From the NCBI RefSeq assembly GCF_038396845.1, contig NZ_CP151587.1, positions 3,198,001 through 3,262,000 of the forward strand: a DNA stretch of 64,000 nt, given 5' to 3'. The position numbers and the translations under genes were made by a program. Of the stretch, positions 1-7,705 are shown one piece after another (the first letter of the stretch is position 1; every line of letters starts with the position of its first letter). The stretch is from Gymnodinialimonas sp. 57CJ19. Its GTDB lineage: Bacteria; Pseudomonadota; Alphaproteobacteria; Rhodobacterales; Rhodobacteraceae. Below the pieces are notes generated by a model that saw only the letters and a list, made by a program, of their open reading frames with translations, searched no databases and was not told where the DNA came from.

Positions 1-146
1 CAGGCGTTCAATGCCCAAGCGCCAAGCCAAACCGCCATCAACAAGGCCGCGCGCCAATCCAGAATTCCCACGATGACAATAGCAAGAACCGCACCGCCCA
101 TCCAAACCATGGGCCCGACAGCTTGGCGTGCCTGAACTTCACTCAC
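1..146 (-). CDS. ABC transporter permease, partial (N-terminus only)
   Basis: Reading leftward from a GTG at 146-144, preceded by GGAG, the frame stays open to the window edge. It encodes about 48 residues: a short polar start (VSEVQARQ) and then hydrophobic stretches (GGAVLAIVIVGI, AALLMAVWLG), as expected for the first membrane segments of a binding-protein-dependent permease. It lies 58 bases beyond the stop of another permease on the same strand. A second permease subunit of the same pyrimidine-locus importer is the natural reading, but too little protein is visible to prove the family. The periplasmic binding protein would be expected further left, outside the window. Confidence 0.6.
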   Translation of the reverse strand, partial: MSEVQARQAVGPMVWMGGAVLAIVIVGILDWRAALLMAVWLGAWALNA

Positions 147-204
147 CGCGTCGCTCCTTCATCTTGGCAAATACAACTCACTCCAACACCCGCCCCATGC
201 GCCT

Positions 205-1158
205 TCATCGATCCAGGCCCATCCGCCGCAACGTTGTCCGTTCCACGACCCCTAAAATGCTCACCAACACCGCTGCGCAGAGCGCCGCCATGAACAATGC
301 GCTCCAAATCTGGATCGTTTGGCCGTAGTAACTTCCTGTAAGCAACCGGGCCCCCAATCCGAACCGAGCCCCCGTTGGCAACTCAGCCACGATCGTGCCC
401 ACCAGTGCCGCCGCGATGCCCACCTTCAAAGAGGCGAACAAAAACGGGACCGAGGCCGGCAACCGCAATTTCCAGAATGTCTCGCCCCGGCTGGCCGAAT
501 AGGTCCGCAACAGGTCCAGATCCATTGCGCCGGGGCTTCGTAGCCCCTTCACCATGCCGACCACGACCGGGAAAAACGACAGATAGGCCGAGATCAGAGA
601 CTTCGGCACCAATCCCACCAAACCAATGGCATTCAAAACCACGATCACGATGGGCGCGATCGCCAGGATCGGGATGGTCTGCGAGGCAATCGCCCAAGGC
701 ATCACACTCATATCCATCGCCCGGTTATGAACAATCGCCACCGCCAACAACATGCCCGACAGCGTGCCGATCACAAAGCCCAACAGCGTCGGCGCGAGGG
801 TTTGGAAGGCATGGAACCACAGGCTTCTGGGGTTTGGGCGCAGCTCGCCGCGGCGCTCACGAAACATCGCCTCTCCGGCGGTGGTGTTCCACAGTTCAAT
901 CGCCACCTGATGCGGCGCGGGCAGCCGCGGCCGCTCTTGCCACATGGTGTCGGTAAACAGCTCTCCGGCGCTGACCTCCAGCCCCCGCCGCTCTGCCTGA
1001 TCCAAGGTCCACGCGCGGTTCATATTGTAGGCCGCCGCGTACCAGATCGCGACGATCACGCCGACCACGACCAGTACCGGCAACACCGCCCCGGTGATCC
1101 GGCGCATGGTCACGCAAAACGCGCAGGGTGCCGGGGCCGCGATATCACTCATAGGCAT
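205..1158 (-). CDS. ABC transporter permease of the pyrimidine-locus importer
   Basis: A 317-residue inner-membrane permease of the SsuC/TauC/ThiX type (BPD_transp_1). A first membrane segment at about residues 20-45 is followed by a periplasmic stretch of about 65 residues, then a five-helix core. An EAA-type loop is visible near residues 215-230 (LLRTYSASRGETFWKLRLPA), where the ATPase docks. The start overlaps the end of the ATPase gene; ATG at 1158 or at 1152 are both possible, so the two subunits are translationally coupled. Being last-but-one in the operon with dihydropyrimidinase, it probably imports uracil, thymine, dihydropyrimidines or ureido acids. Substrate is inferred from context only. 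Confidence 0.85.
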   Translation of the reverse strand: MPMSDIAAPAPCAFCVTMRRITGAVLPVLVVVGVIVAIWYAAAYNMNRAWTLDQAERRGLEVSAGELFTDTMWQERPRLPAPHQVAIELWNTTAGEAMFRERRGELRPNPRSLWFHAFQTLAPTLLGFVIGTLSGMLLAVAIVHNRAMDMSVMPWAIASQTIPILAIAPIVIVVLNAIGLVGLVPKSLISAYLSFFPVVVGMVKGLRSPGAMDLDLLRTYSASRGETFWKLRLPASVPFLFASLKVGIAAALVGTIVAELPTGARFGLGARLLTGSYYGQTIQIWSALFMAALCAAVLVSILGVVERTTLRRMGLDR

Positions 1159-1972
1159 GCCCCTCGCGCAGCCCTTCCCGGACCCGGTGGGCCAGCGCCA
1201 GAAACTCCGGCGTGTCGCGGATTTCCAAGGGACGCTCCCGGGGTAAATCGCTCTCGATCACATCGGTAATCCGCCCGGGGCGGGGCGACATGACCACGAT
1301 CTTGGTGCTCAGGTAGACCGCCTCAGGGATCGAGTGGGTCACGAACCCAATCGTCTTTTCCGTGCGTGCCCACAGCTTCAACAGCTCTTCGTTCAGACGG
1401 TCGCGCACGATCTCATCCAACGCGCCGAATGGCTCATCCATCAGCAGAATATCGGCATCAAAGGCCAACGCCCGCGCGATGGAGGCCCGCTGCTGCATCC
1501 CACCGGACAGCTGCCACGGGAACTTCTTCCCGAACCCTTCCAGATCGACAAGCTGCAAGACATGATCCACCCGCGCCTGTTGGTCGCTTTTGGAATACCC
1601 CATAATTTCCAGCGGAAGCTTGATGTTCTTCTCAATCGTCCGCCACGGGTAAAGGCCAGCCGCCTGAAAAACATAGCCGTAAGCCCGCTGCCGCCGCGCC
1701 TCGTCCGGTGACATGCCGTTGACGGTGACACTGCCGCCTGTGGGCTGTTCCAGCGCCGCGATCGTGCGTAAAAACGTGGTTTTCCCGCAGCCGGAAGGGC
1801 CAATGAAGGAAACGAAATCGCCCTTGTTGATATCCAACGAGACATCAGAAAGCGCCTGCACCGGCCCGTCGTTGGTCTGGAACGTGAGGTCAAGGGATTT
1901 GGCTTGGATAACGGGAGATCCCGCATCTGTCGCACCGGATGTATGAAGCTGATCGGTCAATACATTGCTCAT
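1145..1972 (-). CDS. ABC transporter ATP-binding protein
   Basis: A 275-residue cytoplasmic ATPase of the SsuB/TauB/NrtD family. Walker A (GPSGCGKTT) is at about 58-66, the Q-loop near 103, the signature LSGGMQQR at 155-162, Walker B (ILLMDEP) at about 175-181 with catalytic Glu180, and the H-loop His at 213. All nucleotide-binding elements are intact. It drives import through the permease(s) encoded directly downstream, whose start overlaps its stop. It sits 103 bases after dihydropyrimidinase on the same strand, which ties the transporter to pyrimidine catabolism. The gap contains strong GC hairpins. Confidence 0.92.
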   Translation of the reverse strand: MSNVLTDQLHTSGATDAGSPVIQAKSLDLTFQTNDGPVQALSDVSLDINKGDFVSFIGPSGCGKTTFLRTIAALEQPTGGSVTVNGMSPDEARRQRAYGYVFQAAGLYPWRTIEKNIKLPLEIMGYSKSDQQARVDHVLQLVDLEGFGKKFPWQLSGGMQQRASIARALAFDADILLMDEPFGALDEIVRDRLNEELLKLWARTEKTIGFVTHSIPEAVYLSTKIVVMSPRPGRITDVIESDLPRERPLEIRDTPEFLALAHRVREGLREGHAYE

Positions 1973-2003
1973 CGGGCGGACCCCGGCCGCGGGTGGGGGA
2001 GGA

Positions 2004-2052
2004 GCCCCCGCCCGGGGGAGCGGTCGGGGGCCGCCCGGCGTGTGGCCGGGCG
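2004..2052 (-). promoter_or_regulatory. GC-rich hairpins between hydA and the ABC transporter genes
   Basis: The 103-base gap between hydA and the ATPase gene holds a perfect 8-bp stem at 2032-2052 (CGCCCGGC, 5-base loop, GCCGGGCG), followed on the minus strand by overlapping C5/G5 runs (CCCCCGCCCGGGGG near 2007-2020) that can fold in alternative ways. No U-tract follows, so this is not a classical terminator. It could attenuate or process the transcript so that enzyme and transporter levels differ. Function is inferred. Confidence 0.35.
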
Positions 2053-2075
2053 AAACACAGGAAATACGGGTGCGG

Positions 2076-3539
2076 TCAAACCCCCGCCGGAATGTTCATC
2101 GGATCACGCTCGATCTTGCGGGGCGTGTTCAGCGCCTTCCACTTCGACAGAGCCTGCGTGGCGCTGGCGCTTGGGGGACGCTTCACAAACTTGCCCCTGC
2201 CCGGCTGCGGCTGGCTGTTCTGGCCAGCAGCCCAAACGACGTCGCCGCGCGATAGCGTGTAGCGCGGCGAGGCGCTGACTTCCATTCCCTCGAACACGTT
2301 GTAATCAAGGATGGATTTTGCCGTAGCCGTGGTGATCGTGCGGCCCAGTTTCGGGTCCCAGACCACGATATCTGCGTCACCGCCCACGTTGATACCGCCC
2401 TTCATCGGGTAGATGTTAAGGATCTTGGCGATGTTGCTGGACGTCACCGCGACAAATTCTTCCGGCGTCAGACGGCCTGTTTCCACGCCGTTGGTCCAGA
2501 GCATCGCCATGCGTTCTTCCAGACCGCCGGTGCCGTTGGGGATCATGCCGAAGTTGTCGACGCCCATGCGTTTTTGTTCGTCGCTGAAGGCCGCGTGGTC
2601 CGTCGCTACAACCTGCAACGATCCCGATGCCAAGCCCGCCCAAAGCCCATCCTGGTGGTCCTTGGACCGGAACGGAGGCGACATGACACGGCGGGCGGCG
2701 TATTGCCAATCCTTGTTGAAATACTCGGACTCATCGAGCGTCAAGTGCTGGATCAGTGGCTCGCCATAGACACGCATGCCTTTTTGACGCGCACGGCGGA
2801 TGGCCTCGTGGGCCTGCTCGCAGGACACGTGAACTATGTACAAAGGCGTACCGGCGGCGTCAGCGATCATGATGGCACGGTTGGCGGCTTCGCCCTCAAC
2901 CTCGGGTGGGCGGGAATAGGCGTGGCCTTCCGGCCCCGTCACCCCCATCGCCATATATTTCTGCTGCAGTTCCTGCACGATATCGCCATTTTCCGCATGG
3001 ACCAGCGGCAGCGCACCCAGTTCGGCGCAGCGTTTGAACGAGGCGAACATCTCGTCGTCCTCGATCATCAAAGCGCCCTTATAGGCCATGAAATGCTTGA
3101 AGGTGTTGATGCCGCGTTGGTTAACCACGGCGTCCATCTCGTTAAAGATATCTTCAGACCAGCCGGTTATCGCCATGTGGTAGGAAATATCGACGCAAAT
3201 CTGGTCCTTGGATTTGCGGTCCCACTCATCAATGGCGTTGAGAAGGGAGCCATCTTCACCGGGCAAACAGAAATCCACCAGCATTGTCGTGCCGCCAGCG
3301 GCAGCCGCGAAGGTGCCTGTCTCGAAGGTCTCCGCCGCTGTGGTGCCCATGAAGGGCATCTCCAGGTGCGTGTGGGGGTCGATCCCGCCGGGGATCACAT
3401 AAGCGCCCTCCGCGTCGATTACCTCATCTGCGGTCAGGTTCTCACCGATTGCAGCGATCTTTTCGCCTTCAATCAGTACGTCCGCCTTCCATTGACGGTC
3501 TGCGGTGACAATCGTGCCGCCCTTGATAACCTTGCTCAT
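2076..3539 (-). CDS. hydA: Dihydropyrimidinase (D-hydantoinase)
   Basis: A 487-residue cytoplasmic amidohydrolase that opens the dihydrouracil/dihydrothymine ring to N-carbamoyl-beta-alanine or its methyl homologue. The binuclear zinc site is complete: His57 and His59 in DPHTH, the carbamylated Lys154 (FMAYK), His181 (HAENG), His237 (IVHVS) and Asp314 (ATDHA). Length is normal for the family. It follows the small lipoprotein gene by 21 bases in an operon with the next enzyme of the pathway (carbamoyl hydrolase) and the aminotransferase. Hydantoinase activity is also usual for this family, but the preT/preA genes nearby favour the pyrimidine role. The call is firm. Confidence 0.96.
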   Translation of the reverse strand: MSKVIKGGTIVTADRQWKADVLIEGEKIAAIGENLTADEVIDAEGAYVIPGGIDPHTHLEMPFMGTTAAETFETGTFAAAAGGTTMLVDFCLPGEDGSLLNAIDEWDRKSKDQICVDISYHMAITGWSEDIFNEMDAVVNQRGINTFKHFMAYKGALMIEDDEMFASFKRCAELGALPLVHAENGDIVQELQQKYMAMGVTGPEGHAYSRPPEVEGEAANRAIMIADAAGTPLYIVHVSCEQAHEAIRRARQKGMRVYGEPLIQHLTLDESEYFNKDWQYAARRVMSPPFRSKDHQDGLWAGLASGSLQVVATDHAAFSDEQKRMGVDNFGMIPNGTGGLEERMAMLWTNGVETGRLTPEEFVAVTSSNIAKILNIYPMKGGINVGGDADIVVWDPKLGRTITTATAKSILDYNVFEGMEVSASPRYTLSRGDVVWAAGQNSQPQPGRGKFVKRPPSASATQALSKWKALNTPRKIERDPMNIPAGV

Positions 3540-3560
3540 GAAACCCCCTATTTTCGCATG

Positions 3561-3812
3561 TTACTGTGCCACCACGCAGATCATCCGCTGGTCGCGGGTC
3601 ATAAGCGGGATGTAGACGCTTTCGACCACGTTGTTGTGCAAGTACCAGTAGCAGCCGTCATCTTGCAGACGGACCGACGAGGTATCCTGGCCCGGCGCGA
3701 CAAGCACCAGCACTTCCTCGGGCAATGTCTCCGTTTGCCCCTCAGGCGTAGGCGACACACATCCAGCAAGCGCCAAAGTCGCTCCCATAGCCAACCAAAT
3801 CTTTGAATTCAT
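3561..3812 (-). CDS. Small lipoprotein within the pyrimidine operon
   Basis: An 83-residue protein starting MNSKIW, with a hydrophobic signal (LAMGATLALAGC) and a lipobox Cys at residue 17, so it should be a lipid-anchored envelope protein. The mature part is about 67 residues, with Cys47 and Cys79 as candidate disulphide partners. The start (ATG 3812-3810) overlaps the stop of the upstream carbamoyl hydrolase gene as ATGA, which argues for real translation and for coupling to the pathway. An upstream in-frame extension exists but would lie inside the hydrolase gene. I do not recognise the family. A role in substrate capture or envelope handling for the importer is only a guess. Confidence 0.75.
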   Translation of the reverse strand: MNSKIWLAMGATLALAGCVSPTPEGQTETLPEEVLVLVAPGQDTSSVRLQDDGCYWYLHNNVVESVYIPLMTRDQRMICVVAQ

Positions 3813-5059
3813 GTAACAATCTCCGCCGTCTCGACGACCGCGTGAAAGAGAACATTCGCACCGGCCGCTGCCCATTCCGGGCTGATTTCTTCGGCCTCGT
3901 TGTGACTTAGACCGTCCACGCAGGGACACATCACCATCGCTGTCGGGGCCACGTCATTGATCCAGCACGCATCGTGCCCTGCCCCGGATACGATATCCAT
4001 GTGCGAATATCCAAGTCTTTCAGCCGCTTGTCTAATCGCCGTGACACATTTGTCGTCAAAGGCGGGCGGGTTGAACTGGCCGACGATCTCGGCCTCGAAG
4101 GTGACGCCGATGTCTTCACACAGCTTTGGCGCGCGTTCCATCAGCCCGGCCACCATGCCTTCCAGCTTGTCGAGGATGTGTGTGCGCATGTCGATTGTGA
4201 ACACAACCTTGCCCGGAATGATGTTGCGAGAGTTCGGGTAGACATCCACATGGCCAATCGCGCCGACAGCATTGGGCTGGTTCTTCATCGCGATTTCATG
4301 GACCAGTTCCGTCACCAGCGCGAGGCCCCGGCCCGCGTTCTTGCGCATGTGCATGGGCGTAGAGCCGGTGTGGCTTTCCTTGCCCGTGATCGTACATTCG
4401 ATCCAGCGCAGACCTTGGCCGTGGGTGACCACGCCGATATCGACACCCTCAGCCTCAAGGATCGGGCCCTGTTCGATATGCAGCTCGAAGAAGGCGTGCA
4501 TCTTGCGGTCGCCGACGACTTCGTCGCCTTTCCAACCTATCCGCTCCAGCTCATCCCCGAAGCGTTTACCCTCGGCATCGACCTTGTCGTAGGCCCATTC
4601 CTGAGTGTGTTTCCCAGCGAAAACACCGGACGCGAGCATGGCGGGGGCGTAGCGCGTCCCCTCCTCGTTGGTCCAGTTGGTGACGACGATGGGATGTTTG
4701 GTTTTGATCCCCAAGTCATTCATCGTGCGGATAATTTCCAGCCCGCCAAGCACCCCCAGAACGCCATCGTATTTGCCGCCGGTGGGCTGCGTATCCAGGT
4801 GGCTGCCCACATATACCGGCAGCGCGTCCGGGTCGGTGCCTTCGCGCCGCGCGAACATGTTGCCCATCTGGTCCACGCCCATCGTGCACCCCGCAGCGTC
4901 GCACCAATCCTTGAACAAATGCCGACCTTCGCTGTCCTCATCGGTCAGGGTCTGGCGGTTGTTGCCGCCCGCGATACCGGGGCCGATTTTTGCCATCTCC
5001 ATCAGGCTATCCCACAGGCGGGCGCCGTCGATTTTCATGTTCTCTGCGGGGGCTGGCAT
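3809..5059 (-). CDS. Zn-dependent N-carbamoyl amino acid hydrolase (beta-ureidopropionase type)
   Basis: A 416-residue M20-family amidase of the hydantoinase/carbamoylase branch (HyuC/AmaB/PydC type). Metal and active-site motifs are GSHLDTQP with His87, KYDGV with Asp98, TNEEGTRY with Glu132/133, LHIEQGP with His194, and SHNEAEE with His386; GAGHDA near 360-364 fits the substrate-binding arm. It would hydrolyse N-carbamoyl-beta-alanine to beta-alanine, CO2 and ammonia. Between the aminotransferase (52-base gap) and dihydropyrimidinase, it fills the third step of the reductive pathway. Allantoate amidohydrolase has the same fold and cannot be excluded by sequence alone, but no ureide genes are nearby. 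Confidence 0.9.
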   Translation of the reverse strand: MPAPAENMKIDGARLWDSLMEMAKIGPGIAGGNNRQTLTDEDSEGRHLFKDWCDAAGCTMGVDQMGNMFARREGTDPDALPVYVGSHLDTQPTGGKYDGVLGVLGGLEIIRTMNDLGIKTKHPIVVTNWTNEEGTRYAPAMLASGVFAGKHTQEWAYDKVDAEGKRFGDELERIGWKGDEVVGDRKMHAFFELHIEQGPILEAEGVDIGVVTHGQGLRWIECTITGKESHTGSTPMHMRKNAGRGLALVTELVHEIAMKNQPNAVGAIGHVDVYPNSRNIIPGKVVFTIDMRTHILDKLEGMVAGLMERAPKLCEDIGVTFEAEIVGQFNPPAFDDKCVTAIRQAAERLGYSHMDIVSGAGHDACWINDVAPTAMVMCPCVDGLSHNEAEEISPEWAAAGANVLFHAVVETAEIVT

Positions 5060-5110
5060 ATTCTTCGTCCTTCGAATGCTGGCTTGGGGTGGGGGCGGTG
5101 CTGGAGCGCG

Positions 5111-6442
5111 CTAGTCCAAGTTGGTCAAGACGTCTCGCAACGTGCTAAACAGTTGATCTATCTCGGTCTTCGAGATGATGAGAGGCGGAGACATGGCAAT
5201 GATATCGCCCGTGGTGCGGATCAAAACGCCCTTGTCGTAGCAATCAAGGAAGGCTTGGAACGCGCGTTTTGTGGGCTCGCCCGCGATCGGCTCCAGCTCA
5301 ACCGCGCCGATAAGACCCTCTGACCGGATGTCGATCACGTGGGGGCAGTCGCGCAAGGAATGAACGCCATCGGCCCAATAGGGCGCAAGCTCGGCGGCGC
5401 GTTCAAACAGGCCGTCCTCTTTATAGGTCTCCAGCGTCGCCAGACCGGCGGCCGAGGCGATGGGATTGCCCGAATACGTGTAGCCGTGGAACAGCTCAAT
5501 CAGATGTTCGGGACCAGACATGAAAGCGTCGTGGATCTGCTTGGTGGCGAGCACTGCGCCCATGGGAATGACGCCGTTGGTCAGCCCTTTGGCGGTGGTA
5601 ATCAAGTCCGGCATGACGCCGTAATGTTCCGCCGCAAAGCTGGAACCCAAGCGCCCGAAGCCGGTGATAACCTCGTCAAAAATCAAGATAATTCCGTGCT
5701 TTGTGCAAATCTCGCGCAGCTTTTCGAGATAGCCTTTTGGCGGCATGAGAACACCGGTGGACCCGGCCATTGGCTCGACGATACAGGCGGCGATGGTCTC
5801 GGCACCGTGCAGGGCCACGATACGCTCCAACTCTTCGGCCAGGTGGGCGCCGTGCTCGGGCTGGCCTTTTACAAAGCGATTCTGGTCCGGCAGATGAGTA
5901 TGAGGCAGATGATCCACCCCGGTCAGGAGGGAGCCGAAGGTCCGGCGGTTGTTCACGATGCCACCGACGGAAATGCCGCCGAAGTTGACCCCATGATAGC
6001 CTCGCTCACGCCCCACCAGCCGGGTCCGCGTGCCCTGCCCGATGGCTTGTTGATAGGCGATGGCGATCTTTAACGCCGTCTCAACACTTTCCGAGCCAGA
6101 GTTGGTGTAGAACACATGCTCAAACGGTTTTGGGGCCATGTCGCGCAGGCGGTTGGCCAGCTCGAACGCTTTGGGGTGGCCCATTTGGAACGCGGGCGCA
6201 TAGTCCATCTCGGCGGCTTGCTTCTGGATCGCTTCAACGATGCGGGGCTGGTTATGGCCCGCGTTGCAGCACCAGAGACCCGCCGTGCCGTCCAACACCT
6301 GCCGCCCGTCGGCGGTGGTGTAGTGCATCTTGTCGGCACCGACGAACATGCGCGGCTGTTTCTTGAACTGCCGATTGGAAGTGAACGGCATCCAAAAGGC
6401 GCTAAGATCATTGGGAACCGGGTTGCTGCGGTCGAGAGCCAT
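5111..6442 (-). CDS. Class III aminotransferase (omega-amino acid/beta-alanine:pyruvate type)
   Basis: A 443-residue PLP enzyme starting MALDRSNPVP. An upstream in-frame ATG at 6517 would lie inside the RutR operator, and GGGGGGAAA precedes the 6442 ATG, so the shorter form is preferred and has the usual family length. PLP motifs: NSGSES near 114-119, Asp256 in FDEVITGFGR, and Schiff-base Lys285 in TTAKGLTNG. It likely converts beta-alanine plus pyruvate to malonate semialdehyde plus alanine, the final step after ring opening and decarbamoylation. It is the first gene of the leftward operon, with a perfect RutR box 68 bases upstream. The exact amino donor is inferred. Confidence 0.9.
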   Translation of the reverse strand: MALDRSNPVPNDLSAFWMPFTSNRQFKKQPRMFVGADKMHYTTADGRQVLDGTAGLWCCNAGHNQPRIVEAIQKQAAEMDYAPAFQMGHPKAFELANRLRDMAPKPFEHVFYTNSGSESVETALKIAIAYQQAIGQGTRTRLVGRERGYHGVNFGGISVGGIVNNRRTFGSLLTGVDHLPHTHLPDQNRFVKGQPEHGAHLAEELERIVALHGAETIAACIVEPMAGSTGVLMPPKGYLEKLREICTKHGIILIFDEVITGFGRLGSSFAAEHYGVMPDLITTAKGLTNGVIPMGAVLATKQIHDAFMSGPEHLIELFHGYTYSGNPIASAAGLATLETYKEDGLFERAAELAPYWADGVHSLRDCPHVIDIRSEGLIGAVELEPIAGEPTKRAFQAFLDCYDKGVLIRTTGDIIAMSPPLIISKTEIDQLFSTLRDVLTNLD

Positions 6443-6509
6443 GGCTATTTCCCCCCGCCGCACGGAGGCGGCAAAATTTTCATCTAACGCGCTTGTAGCG
6501 CGAAATCTT

Positions 6510-6525
6510 TTGACCAAATGGTCAA
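6510..6525. promoter_or_regulatory. RutR operator (perfect 16-bp palindrome)
   Basis: The sequence TTGACCAAATGGTCAA is two perfect 7-bp arms (TTGACCA/TGGTCAA) around AA. It matches the E. coli RutR binding motif, as I know it, at every fixed position. It lies 68 bases upstream of the aminotransferase start and 160 bases upstream of the divergent rutR gene, in the only intergenic space between them. RutR is released by uracil, so this site should repress the catabolic operon until uracil appears, and may also autoregulate rutR. Confidence 0.88.
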
Positions 6526-6684
6526 GAGCACGCTAGCAAATGAATCGTAGCAGTCAACGCTAACGATCCATTCGCGGGCACAAACCGCACCAAAACCCCG
6601 GACTTATTGTCCTCGATGGCTCGAATTCAGCATTCCGGGCCCAAAATTGCCGCCCCTTTGGGCACCAAATAAACAGGCGGACAG

Positions 6685-7296
6685 ATGACTGCGCAGAAAC
6701 CTCGGACCCGCATCCAAGAAAAGAACCGTGCCTTGGTGTTGGGGGCCGCGCTCGAGGTGTTTTCCGCCCACGGTTTCCGCGGCGCGACATTGGATGCGAT
6801 TGCCAAGGAAGCGGGGCTGTCGAAGCCAAATCTTCTATACTATTTCGCCTCCAAGGAAGAGATTCACGTCACCCTTCTGGCGGGCTTGGTGGACACTTGG
6901 CTGGACCCGTTGAGAGAGCTTCGCGACGACGGTGACCCGCAGCAAGAATTGCTGGCATATGTGCGGCGGAAATTGCAGATGAGCCGGGATCTCCCCCGCG
7001 AATCGAGGCTGTTCGCCCAAGAAATCGTGCAGGGTGCGCCGCGGATTGGCGACGGTCTTTCCACCGATTTGCGGTCCCTGGTGGATGAAAAGGCTGCCGT
7101 AATCCAAGGCTGGATGGAAGCCGGAAAACTCGCGCCGAGCGATCCGCACCACCTGATTTTCTCGATCTGGTCGCTGACCCAGCATTACGCCGATTTCGAC
7201 GCGCAGGTCCGCGCCGTTCTGGGGGAAGATCGCGACCCGCTGAAAGAGGCGGAAGGGTTTCTTGAAACGCTGTTCTCGCGGCTTCTTACGCCCTGA
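6685..7296 (+). CDS. rutR: TetR-family regulator RutR (uracil-responsive)
   Basis: A 203-residue TetR-type repressor. The N-terminal helix-turn-helix covers about residues 15-65 (LEVFSAHGFRGATLDAIA...GLSKPNLLYYFASKEE). The C-terminal ligand domain closely follows E. coli RutR as I remember it: SRDLPRESRLFAQE, LRSLVDEKAAVIQGW, and the very diagnostic GKLAPSDPHHLIFSIW followed by TQHYADF. Uracil or thymine should act as inducer. It is divergent from the aminotransferase operon with a perfect RutR box between them, and its 3' end overlaps by 11 bases the convergent VOC gene. GGCGGA precedes the ATG. Confidence 0.93.
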   Translation: MTAQKPRTRIQEKNRALVLGAALEVFSAHGFRGATLDAIAKEAGLSKPNLLYYFASKEEIHVTLLAGLVDTWLDPLRELRDDGDPQQELLAYVRRKLQMSRDLPRESRLFAQEIVQGAPRIGDGLSTDLRSLVDEKAAVIQGWMEAGKLAPSDPHHLIFSIWSLTQHYADFDAQVRAVLGEDRDPLKEAEGFLETLFSRLLTP

Positions 7297-7705
7297 TCTG
7301 CGTGGTATTGAAGTCTTCCAAATCCAGGCCATCAGCTTCGGACGCATGGAAATCAATGTGCAAATGGTTTCCGTCGGGGTCCCAAACGTTAACCTGAACC
7401 AGCGCCACATCGGGCACCCGCACAAAGCGCATTCCCTCACCCGCCTCTTGCAGACGCGCAATAAATTCGTGCAGGCCCTTGGCGCTGAACGCGGCATGTT
7501 CCAATGCCAGATCGTCGGCCTTCGGGGGCGTTTGATCCACGCCCACCAGATGCACGACAGGCACGTCGCCCGCATACATCCACGCACCGGGAAACGGGAA
7601 ACCGGGCCGAAACCCGTTTTCCAGCTGCAAAATATGCTCGTACCACGCGATCATCTTATCAAGCTGCGTCGTGCGCAGGTTCACATGGTCGAGCCGTTCA
7701 ATCAT
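7286..7705 (-). CDS. VOC-superfamily (glyoxalase/dioxygenase-fold) protein in the pre operon
   Basis: A 139-residue protein with one vicinal-oxygen-chelate domain: start IERLDHVNLRTTQLDKMIAWYE and end VWDPDGNHLHIDFH, which carries the usual metal-site pattern. His7 (LDHVNL) and residues in GNHLHIDF are candidate metal ligands. Its ATG overlaps the preA stop as ATGA, so it is co-translated with dihydropyrimidine dehydrogenase. No VOC protein is part of the described reductive pathway. It might handle a reactive by-product such as a semialdehyde or a substrate analogue, but the substrate cannot be read from sequence. Its tail overlaps rutR on the opposite strand. Confidence 0.82.
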   Translation of the reverse strand: MIERLDHVNLRTTQLDKMIAWYEHILQLENGFRPGFPFPGAWMYAGDVPVVHLVGVDQTPPKADDLALEHAAFSAKGLHEFIARLQEAGEGMRFVRVPDVALVQVNVWDPDGNHLHIDFHASEADGLDLEDFNTTQIRA

